Origin: an uncultured Oscillibacter sp.
GTDB lineage: Bacteria > Bacillota > Clostridia > Oscillospirales > Oscillospiraceae
Length of the DNA stretch: 27,127 nucleotides
Assembly: GCA_900544615.1 (NCBI GenBank)
Contig: UQVS01000026.1
Coordinates: forward strand, 1 to 27,127
Reading direction: 5' to 3'
The notes under the pieces were generated by a model. The model ran no database searches, had not been told where the DNA came from, and saw only the letters and a program-made list of their open reading frames with translations. Positions 21,259 through 27,127 of the stretch are shown in pieces. Made by a program: the position numbers and the translations under genes. How positions within the stretch are numbered: position 1 is the first letter of the stretch; each line of letters starts with the position of its first letter.

Positions 21259-22401
21259 ATGAAATTTGATATGCAGCTGATCGGGCCGGCGGCATTGGCT
21301 TTGCTGACGGCGCTGGTGGTCAGCTTTTTGATGACGCCGGTGGTGAAGAGCTTTGCCTATAAGGTGGGCGCCATCGACGTGCCAAAGGACGAGCGGCGGA
21401 TGCACCATAAGCCCATCCCCCGCCTGGGCGGTCTGGCTATTTTTGCCGGTTTTATGGCCAGTATCCTGCTGTTTGTGGATATCCGGCTGAATCCCCAGAT
21501 GCAGAGCATCCTGCTGGGGGCCGTCATCATTGTGGTGCTGGGCGTGGTGGACGATATCATGGCCCTGCCGGCCAAGCTGAAATTTGTGGTGCAGATCGTG
21601 GCGGCGCTGATCCCGGCGCTGAACGGCGTGTCCATTCAGGCGCTGTCTAACCCGAATCTCTTTTCCGCCAACGCGTATTGGGTGCTGAACTGGCTGTCAG
21701 TTCCCATTACGGTGCTGTGGATCGTGGGCATCACCAACGCGGTGAACCTGATCGACGGGCTGGACGGTCTTGCCAACGGCGTGTCGGCCATTTCCGCCGC
21801 CACGGTGCTGGTGATCGCCCTGATCTGCTCTGAGGCGCAGGTAGCCATTGTCATGGCGGCGCTGGTGGGGGCCTGCGTGGGCTTCCTGCCCTACAACCTG
21901 AACCCTGCCAAAATGTTCATGGGTGATACGGGTGCTACCTTCCTTGGATTTATTCTGGCCACCATGTCCATTCAGGGGCTTTTCAAGTTCTATGCGGTGA
22001 TCTCCTTTGCGGTGCCGTTCCTGATTCTGGGCCTGCCGATTTTCGACACGGCCTTTGCCATGATCCGCCGGATGGCCCACGGTCAGAGCCCCATGCAGGC
22101 AGACCGGGGACACATTCACCACCGGCTCATCGATATGGGCCTGAACCAGAAACAGGCGGTGGCCACGCTGTATGTGATCTCCGGGATTCTGGGCCTTTCC
22201 GCCGTGGTGCTGACCACCGGCGGCGAAGCCAAGGCCATGCTGCTGCTGGTGGCTCTGTGCATTGTGGCGGTGGTGGCGGCACGGGTGGTATTCCCCAAGG
22301 AAGTGAAAGAGGAGCTTCATGAGGAGCTGGAAGAGCTGGAGGAACTCACAGAGCTGAATCATCACGAAGATCAGGATGCGCCGAAGGAGGAGAAGCCGTA
22401 A
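21259..22401 (+). CDS. tagO: Undecaprenyl-phosphate GlcNAc-1-phosphate transferase (TagO/WecA/MraY family)
   Basis: This polytopic membrane enzyme links a sugar-1-phosphate, typically GlcNAc, to undecaprenyl phosphate, the first step of wall teichoic acid or other surface polysaccharide synthesis. The 380 residues include about ten hydrophobic segments and the family signatures GVVDDIMALPAKLKF, NLIDGLDGLANG, FMGDTGATFLG and RGHIHHRL. The cytoplasmic C-terminal tail is unusually acidic (repeated EEL units, then HHEDQDAPKEEKP). CGGAGGAG precedes ATG 21259. Its stop overlaps the wecB start (TAATG). The neighbouring UDP-GlcNAc 2-epimerase suggests ManNAc is added next. The symbol follows Gram-positive usage; wecA is equally apt. 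Confidence 0.9.
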   Translation: MKFDMQLIGPAALALLTALVVSFLMTPVVKSFAYKVGAIDVPKDERRMHHKPIPRLGGLAIFAGFMASILLFVDIRLNPQMQSILLGAVIIVVLGVVDDIMALPAKLKFVVQIVAALIPALNGVSIQALSNPNLFSANAYWVLNWLSVPITVLWIVGITNAVNLIDGLDGLANGVSAISAATVLVIALICSEAQVAIVMAALVGACVGFLPYNLNPAKMFMGDTGATFLGFILATMSIQGLFKFYAVISFAVPFLILGLPIFDTAFAMIRRMAHGQSPMQADRGHIHHRLIDMGLNQKQAVATLYVISGILGLSAVVLTTGGEAKAMLLLVALCIVAVVAARVVFPKEVKEELHEELEELEELTELNHHEDQDAPKEEKP

Positions 22402-23546
22402 TGGACAAGCTGCGGATTATGAGCGTTTTCGGCACCCGGCCGGAAGCAATTAAAATGTGCCCGCTGGTGAAGGAGCTGGCCTCCCGACCGGAGATCGAGA
22501 GCCTTTGCTGCGTGACGGCCCAGCACCGCCAGATGCTGGACAGCGTGCTGGAGGTCTTTGATGTCAAACCGGACTGGGATCTGGATATTATGACCCCCCG
22601 GCAGACCCTTTCCACCATCACCAGCAAGTGCCTGACCGGCATGGACGAGGCCATTGACACCCTGAAGCCGGATATGATCCTGGTGCATGGAGATACCTCC
22701 ACCACCTTTGCGGGAGCGTTGTCCGCTTTTTACCATCAGGTGAAGGTAGGACACGTGGAAGCCGGTCTCAGAACCTATGACAAGTATTCTCCCTTTCCGG
22801 AGGAAATGAACCGCAAGCTGGTTTCCTCCATTGCGGATCTCTACTTCTGCCCCACGGTGAACAATAAGAACAACCTGCTGAAAGAGGGAATCACTGAGGG
22901 GCTGTTCGTCACCGGCAATACGGTGATCGACGCGCTGGAAACCACCGTCCGGGCCGACTACACATTCTCTACCGACGAGCTGAATCACCTGCCCTATGGG
23001 GAGAAGAAGATCATCCTCGTCACCTGCCACCGCCGGGAGAACTATGGCGAACCCATGAAGCAGATCATGCTGGCTCTGCGGCAGATTGCGGAGGAAAACC
23101 CGGAGGTGGAGCTGGTGTACCCTGTTCATCTCAGCCCGGTCGTGCGGGAAGCGGTGGACAAATATCTCCGGGGCGCGCCCAGAGTGCATCTCATCGATCC
23201 GCTGCCGGCGGACGAGATGCACAACCTGATGGATCGCTGTTATCTGGTCATGACGGATTCCGGCGGTTTGCAGGAGGAAGCGCCTGCGCTGGGCAAGCCC
23301 GTGCTGGTGATGCGCCGGGAGACGGAGCGGCCTGAGGCGGTAGAAGCCGGAACGGTGAAGCTTTGCGGCGTGGTGCAGGACGATATCGTTACCATGGCGG
23401 AGCGGCTGATCCGGGACAGGGCGGCCTACGAAAAAATGGCCCATGCTGTGAACCCTTACGGGGACGGGCAGGCCTGCCGCCGCATTGCGGATGACATCCT
23501 GTGGTATTTCGGCCGCCGGGAGCGCCCGGCGGAGGATCTGGCGTAA
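22401..23546 (+). CDS. wecB: UDP-N-acetylglucosamine 2-epimerase (non-hydrolysing)
   Basis: It interconverts UDP-GlcNAc and UDP-ManNAc in the cytoplasm, supplying ManNAc for teichoic-acid linkage units or surface polysaccharides. The 381-residue length is standard. Signatures seen: SVFGTRPEAIKMCPLV at the N-terminus, VHGDTSTT, HVEAGLRTYDKYSPFPEEMN, TCHRRENYG and the C-terminal DSGGLQEEAPALGKPVLV followed by RPEAVEAGTVKL. These cover the UDP-binding and catalytic positions of the GT-B fold. The start codon lies in the stop codon of the upstream transferase gene, indicating coupled translation. Confidence 0.95.
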   Translation: MDKLRIMSVFGTRPEAIKMCPLVKELASRPEIESLCCVTAQHRQMLDSVLEVFDVKPDWDLDIMTPRQTLSTITSKCLTGMDEAIDTLKPDMILVHGDTSTTFAGALSAFYHQVKVGHVEAGLRTYDKYSPFPEEMNRKLVSSIADLYFCPTVNNKNNLLKEGITEGLFVTGNTVIDALETTVRADYTFSTDELNHLPYGEKKIILVTCHRRENYGEPMKQIMLALRQIAEENPEVELVYPVHLSPVVREAVDKYLRGAPRVHLIDPLPADEMHNLMDRCYLVMTDSGGLQEEAPALGKPVLVMRRETERPEAVEAGTVKLCGVVQDDIVTMAERLIRDRAAYEKMAHAVNPYGDGQACRRIADDILWYFGRRERPAEDLA

Positions 23547-23576
23547 AGACGAAAAGGGGACGGAAGGAGGAGCGGT

Positions 23577-24314
23577 ATGAAGCGGACACAGAAGCTGGTG
23601 ACATGGAGCATTGTGATTCTGGTAGTGCTGGTGGTTCTGCTGATGCTGATGAGCAATCTGCGCCGTTCCTCACGGGTCGTTCTGCCGGACACCAGCACTT
23701 CCGCAGAGGACAGTGCGGAGCAGACCTCCGGGGGCAGCGCCATTCAGGTGGTGGAGGTGACGCCGGAAACGGTACAGGCGGCGATTGCCACGCTGCACCG
23801 GCCGGAGGCCTACAGCCGCAGCGTGACAGTGGAGTATCTGTGGAACGGCGGCAGCAGTACGTCGGAAATCACCGTTTCTGCTTCCGGCGGCTGGAGCCGG
23901 ACGGATCGCACGCTGCCGGACGGACAGACGCGCCATGCCATTACCAATGGGGAAACCACCTATATCTGGTATAACAGCGAAACGGACGTGTTTACCGGCC
24001 CCGCCGGAGAGATCTCACCGGACGCGGAACAGACGATCCCGACCTATGAGGACGTGCTGGCCCTGGCACCGGAGCAGATCACGCAGGCGGATTACCGGAT
24101 GGTGTCCGATGTTCGCTGCATCTATGTGGAGACGGCGGAGGATGACTGGGGCTATGTCCAGCGGTACTGGGTCAGTGTAGATACCGGGCTGCTGGCGGTG
24201 GCGGAACGCCTGCAGGATGGCGAGACGGTCTACCGTATGGCGGCGTTGACGGTGGATGAGACAGCGCCTGACGCCAAAACCTTTACCCTGCCGGACGGAA
24301 CGGCACTGATCTGA
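23577..24314 (+). CDS. Membrane-anchored extracytoplasmic protein, possible LolA-like fold
   Basis: I do not recognise a named family. The 245-residue protein has a basic start, one strong hydrophobic helix (about residues 8-26) without a lipobox, and a Ser/Thr-rich linker (about 30-55). The rest alternates short beta-like stretches (SVTVEYLWNGG, STSEITVSASGGWSRTD, TTYIWYNSETDVFTG), resembling LolA/LolB-type or similar beta-rich ligand-binding domains; this is an impression, not a match. GGAGG precedes ATG 23577. It follows wecB by 30 nt and is closed by a strong terminator, so it belongs to the trpS operon and may act in envelope maintenance. Confidence 0.75.
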   Translation: MKRTQKLVTWSIVILVVLVVLLMLMSNLRRSSRVVLPDTSTSAEDSAEQTSGGSAIQVVEVTPETVQAAIATLHRPEAYSRSVTVEYLWNGGSSTSEITVSASGGWSRTDRTLPDGQTRHAITNGETTYIWYNSETDVFTGPAGEISPDAEQTIPTYEDVLALAPEQITQADYRMVSDVRCIYVETAEDDWGYVQRYWVSVDTGLLAVAERLQDGETVYRMAALTVDETAPDAKTFTLPDGTALI

Positions 24315-24327
24315 GTATAAAACGCAG

Positions 24328-24359
24328 TCCCGAACGGAGAACCCGTTCGGGATTTTTTT
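24328..24359 (+). terminator. Strong terminator of the trpS-wecB operon
   Basis: TCCCGAACGG (24328-24337) pairs with CCGTTCGGGA (24343-24352), followed by seven T. Confidence 0.9.
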
Positions 24360-24438
24360 GGATTTCCCCGGAAAAGGGGAGACCGGCCAAGTTGATTCCG
24401 CATAATCTGAGGTGAAAAACAGAGCAGGAGGAACAGCT

Positions 24439-25506
24439 ATGGCACAGATCACCCATTTTTTCTTAGGCGCAAACAGCGGCAGCGGTTTTCAGAATCTGTT
24501 TTCGGAAATCATGGATCCGGAAACGGCTTTTGATCTGATGATTCTCAAAGGCGGGCCGGGGGTGGGGAAGAACACCTTCATGCGGGAGATCGGAAAAACC
24601 ATGGAGCAGGCAGGGGCAGATGTGGAGTACCTCTGGTGCTCCGGGGATCCTGATTCGCTGGATGGCGTGGCCATTCCGGCCATCCGATGCGCCGTATGTG
24701 ATGGGACTTCGCCTCACATCGTGGAACCGAAATACCCGGCGGCAGTCGATCGATATGTGGATCTGGGACGCTTTTACGACCTGCCTGCGGCAAAGGCGCA
24801 GGCGGCGGAGGTCAAGCGACACACCCATGACTATCAGGACGCCTATGCCCGCGCCTACCGCTGCCTGAAAGCGGCCCGGCAGGTGGAACTGGATACGGCG
24901 GCGGAAATTAGGCAGTGCTTTGACAGCCAGCGGGCCGCCCGGCGGATCTCCGGCATTATGGCGCGGGAGCTGCGGGGACAGGGAACCGGCACAGGGCGGA
25001 TCACCCGCCGCTTTTTGGGCAGCGTCACCCATAAGGGCCCTGTCTGGCGGTTCGACAGCGCGGAGACGCTCTGTTCGAAAATTTACGAGCTGGAGGACAG
25101 CTATGAGCAGGCAGGAGGGCTGCTTTCCGCGCTGTGCGCCGAGGCGGTGCGGCGGAGCTATGACGTAATCGCCTGCCCGTCCCCGGAGGAGCCGGAGCGG
25201 CTGGAGCATCTGCTGATCCCGGAGCTGGGGGTGGCGTTTGTCACGTCAAAACCGGGCATGGAATATCCGGGAAAGCCTTACCGCCGGGTGCGGCTGAACG
25301 CTCTGAGCCATCCTGAGAGCAAGGCGCGCCTGCGCTTCCGCAGCCGGATGGCGGGCGTTCTCCGGGAGGAGGGGGTTGCCGCCCTACAAGATGCCAAGGC
25401 GGCGCATGACCGGCTGGAGAGTGTGTATAACCCCTATGTGGATTTTGAGGGGGTTCGGGCGCAGGCGGCGATAGAGGCGGGGCGGCTGCTGAGCTGGCTG
25501 AATTAA
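24439..25506 (+). CDS. PRK06851-type P-loop NTPase with atypical Walker A
   Basis: This is a cytoplasmic P-loop protein of 355 residues, resembling the uncharacterised Firmicute family PRK06851, whose members carry two P-loop-like halves of unknown function. The opening THFFLGANSGSGFQNLF and then ILKGGPGVGKNTFMREI (about residues 34-50) are typical. The codon after the Walker A lysine is AAC, giving GKN-T instead of GKS or GKT, which removes the usual magnesium-binding hydroxyl at that position. Later segments (CSGDPDSLDGVAIP, ending AAIEAGRLLSWLN) fit the family. AGGAGG precedes ATG 24439; an upstream in-frame GTG at 24412 lacks a ribosome binding site. No cofactor or pathway can be named. 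Confidence 0.75.
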   Translation: MAQITHFFLGANSGSGFQNLFSEIMDPETAFDLMILKGGPGVGKNTFMREIGKTMEQAGADVEYLWCSGDPDSLDGVAIPAIRCAVCDGTSPHIVEPKYPAAVDRYVDLGRFYDLPAAKAQAAEVKRHTHDYQDAYARAYRCLKAARQVELDTAAEIRQCFDSQRAARRISGIMARELRGQGTGTGRITRRFLGSVTHKGPVWRFDSAETLCSKIYELEDSYEQAGGLLSALCAEAVRRSYDVIACPSPEEPERLEHLLIPELGVAFVTSKPGMEYPGKPYRRVRLNALSHPESKARLRFRSRMAGVLREEGVAALQDAKAAHDRLESVYNPYVDFEGVRAQAAIEAGRLLSWLN

Positions 25507-25528
25507 GACGGCGGCGGAATGGAAAAGA

Positions 25529-25557
25529 TTGCCCGCCGCAGAGTCTGGTGCTATAAT
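25529..25557 (+). promoter_or_regulatory. Promoter of the phosphopantetheinyl transferase gene
   Basis: -35 TTGCCC (25529-25534), 17-nt spacer, -10 TATAAT (25552-25557). The leader of about 117 nt shows no motif I recognise. Confidence 0.65.
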
Positions 25558-25680
25558 TTCATGTGTTCATAGCGGCCGCCTCCTGACGATGCGACGGAAT
25601 TCTCCGCTGTGGATGCTTTTGCCATGCCGCCGTTTTATAAAAGCCCATGGCGGAACGGATCGAAAGAAGGTGGACGCAGT

Positions 25681-26292
25681 ATGACGGATCTGTGGATGGT
25701 ACGGATCGACCGGCCGATGCGGCAGGCGGAATCAGAAGCCCTGCTGGCTCTGCTGCCGCAGGAACGGCGGAACAGGCTGCATGGACACACGCTGGAAAAG
25801 CAGCCGGAGGTGCTGTGCGCCTATGGACTGCTGCTGGCGCTGCTGCGGAAGCGCTGCGGCTGGCAGGGCTTCCCGGCTGTTGCACGGAACGCGGAAGATA
25901 AGCCCTTTTTTCCGGCGTATCCGGGCGTGTGCTTCAGCATCAGCCATACGGAGGGGGCCGCGGCCGCAGCGGTGGCGGAGACTTCCATCGGGGTGGATAT
26001 CCAGCGGATTCAGACCCCGCCCCGGCGGCTTGCCCGGCTGACAGGCACAGACGACCCGGATGCGTTTTTCCGCAGCTGGGTGCGGCTGGAAGCCTGCGCC
26101 AAGCGAACCGGGGCGGGAATCCTGCACCAGCTTCATGAGAAAGCTGTCCCAGCGCCGGAAACGGTTTATTCTGAAATCGAGACGTTCCCCGGCTATGCTG
26201 CCGGCGCTGCCGGACAGAACCCGCTGCTTCCGGGAGAGATCCGCCGGCTGACGCTGGATGAACTGCTGCGCTGTCTTGACATTTGCGCCTGA
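25681..26292 (+). CDS. 4'-phosphopantetheinyl transferase, Sfp-like
   Basis: It transfers phosphopantetheine from CoA to a serine of a carrier protein. From ATG 25681 (AAGGTGG upstream) it has 203 residues, on the short side of the Sfp class. Seen: CFSISHTEG in the middle, the Mg-binding GVDIQRI, and the C-terminal helix FFRSWVRLEACAKRTG. In the last motif the usual W-x-x-K-E-A has leucine where lysine is common, while the glutamate and the following lysine are kept. No carrier protein, NRPS or PKS gene is nearby, so it probably serves acyl carrier protein or an unlinked system. Its last codons contain the -35 box of the next gene. Confidence 0.85.
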   Translation: MTDLWMVRIDRPMRQAESEALLALLPQERRNRLHGHTLEKQPEVLCAYGLLLALLRKRCGWQGFPAVARNAEDKPFFPAYPGVCFSISHTEGAAAAAVAETSIGVDIQRIQTPPRRLARLTGTDDPDAFFRSWVRLEACAKRTGAGILHQLHEKAVPAPETVYSEIETFPGYAAGAAGQNPLLPGEIRRLTLDELLRCLDICA

Positions 26293-26303
26293 ATTTGTAT
26301 AAT
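26276..26303 (+). promoter_or_regulatory. Promoter of the phosphoribosyltransferase gene
   Basis: -35 TTGACA (26276-26281) and -10 TATAAT (26298-26303) are both consensus, with a 16-nt spacer. The -35 lies within the end of the preceding coding region. Confidence 0.85.
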
Positions 26304-26374
26304 ATTTACGGAATGAAAATGCACGGGCATATTTTACAATAGAGCTTGACAGGAAATTTGAGGAGGAAAGGACT

Positions 26375-26932
26375 ATGACATATCCCATTGAGGTGGCGGG
26401 ACTGAAGCGGGAACTTCCCGTTTGCAAGGTAACGGATGATCTGTATATCGGCGCATTTATCTGCTTTGGCGATGCGGAGCTGACAGTGGCCTGCGCGCGG
26501 GCGCTTCTGAAGCTGGTTCCCGCTGACAGCTATGACTATATGTTCACCGCAGAGGCCAAGAGCATCCCCCTGATCCATGAAATGGCCCGGCAGTCCGGCG
26601 CAAAGAAGTATTTCATCGCCCGGAAAGGCCCCAAGGTCTATATGCCGGATCCCATCCATGTGGAGGATCAGTCCATTACTACCGCAGGCGTTCAGAAGCT
26701 GTTTCTGGGACGGGATGACGCAGATCTCATCTGCGGCAAGCGGATCCTGATCATGGACGATGTGATCTCCACCGGCGGCTCTTTGAAGGCGATGGAAGCG
26801 CTGGTTGAGAAAGCCGGCGGTATCGTCACCGAAAAGATTGCCGTTTTGGCTGAGGGCGGCGCGGCAGACCGCACCGACATCAAATTCCTGGCAAAGCTGC
26901 CGGTGTTCAATGCAGACGGGACTGTAAAGTGA
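26375..26932 (+). CDS. Type I phosphoribosyltransferase, adenine-PRTase-like
   Basis: This is a cytoplasmic purine-salvage enzyme, or a regulator of that fold, of 185 residues. The PRPP-binding signature ILIMDDVISTGGSL is intact around residues 125-138, and the hood and core segments (TAEAKSIPLIHEMA, YFIARKGPKVY) resemble adenine phosphoribosyltransferases of the PRK07322 type rather than HPRT. AGGAGGAAAGG precedes ATG 26375. It has its own strong promoter and terminator. The base it uses (adenine, or another purine) cannot be decided from the sequence; the xanthine dehydrogenase genes 7 kb upstream make a purine role attractive but the link is loose. Confidence 0.85.
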   Translation: MTYPIEVAGLKRELPVCKVTDDLYIGAFICFGDAELTVACARALLKLVPADSYDYMFTAEAKSIPLIHEMARQSGAKKYFIARKGPKVYMPDPIHVEDQSITTAGVQKLFLGRDDADLICGKRILIMDDVISTGGSLKAMEALVEKAGGIVTEKIAVLAEGGAADRTDIKFLAKLPVFNADGTVK

Positions 26933-26961
26933 ATATACATCACTGTGCTTGATTATGCTGT

Positions 26962-26995
26962 GTTCTCCTCCGGCTGTGCCGGGGGAGAACCTTTT
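26962..26995 (+). terminator. Terminator of the phosphoribosyltransferase gene
   Basis: GTTCTCCTCCGGC (26962-26974) pairs with GCCGGGGGAGAAC (26978-26990, one G-T pair), followed by CTTTTATT. Confidence 0.85.
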
Positions 26996-27081
26996 ATTCC
27001 TGCTGATAGGACAGGAGCAGGGAAAGCCGCAGGAGATGGGTTAAAGATTGGAAGCTTCTGCCTGTTCCAGCCGGTTCCCAT

Positions 27082-27110
27082 TTGACGCGGCGTGCGATTC
27101 ATGCTAAAAT
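27082..27110 (+). promoter_or_regulatory. Promoter for a gene beyond the right edge
   Basis: -35 TTGACG (27082-27087), 17-nt spacer, -10 TAAAAT (27105-27110). No start codon of the served gene is in the window. Confidence 0.6.
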
Positions 27111-27127
27111 AAAACGGTAGATTACAT

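Noticed and set aside
1..27127. CRISPR array, prophage structural genes, insertion sequence transposase, rRNA
   Set aside because: No regularly spaced repeats, phage genes, DDE transposases or rRNA segments were seen on either strand.

Overview
The window looks like a chromosomal segment of an anaerobic gut Clostridium-class Firmicute, probably of the Oscillospiraceae / Flavonifractor-Lawsonibacter type. This is inferred from AGGAGG ribosome binding sites, sigma-A style promoters, moderately high GC in the chromosomal part, a group A [FeFe]-hydrogenase, molybdenum hydroxylases and a Clostridial-type integrative element. No species is claimed.

Left part, 1 to about 8.1-8.2 kb: the right-hand end of an integrative mobilizable or conjugative element. 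It holds a MobP-type relaxase, an XRE repressor-like gene on the minus strand, a VanRS-like two-component system followed by a small exported acidic protein, a small sigma-region-4-like protein, a short basic protein and a large serine recombinase. The gaps between these genes are packed with dyad symmetries, including a palindrome family (TTGGGACA..TGTCCCAA) found in three separate gaps. No type IV secretion genes are visible, and the left end is outside the window.

The element abuts an intact tRNA-Ala(GGC) gene on the minus strand (8201-8276) with a near-consensus promoter and tandem terminators. Its leader and trailer form a perfect 14-bp inverted repeat.

Redox block, 8.5-19.5 kb. On the minus strand, a gene fusing a NuoF-type 4Fe-4S domain to a GltD-like NAD(P)H:flavin module overlaps a downstream [FeFe]-hydrogenase gene by 7 nt. 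Divergently, on the plus strand, lies a fused 2Fe-2S/molybdopterin hydroxylase resembling selenium-dependent xanthine dehydrogenases. It is followed by a MocA/YgfJ-like molybdenum cofactor nucleotidyltransferase on the minus strand and a three-gene xdhA-xdhB-xdhC operon on the plus strand. Together these suggest purine or N-heterocycle oxidation or reduction coupled to an NAD(P)H/ferredoxin/H2 economy; the coupling is inference.

Housekeeping block, 19.5-27.1 kb: ruvX (minus), then an apparent operon trpS - tagO/wecA-like - wecB - membrane-anchored protein, ending at a strong terminator. After it come a PRK06851-type P-loop protein with an unusual Walker A (GKN), an Sfp-type phosphopantetheinyl transferase and an adenine-phosphoribosyltransferase-like PRTase, the last two with their own promoters. 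A further promoter at the right edge points to a gene outside the window.
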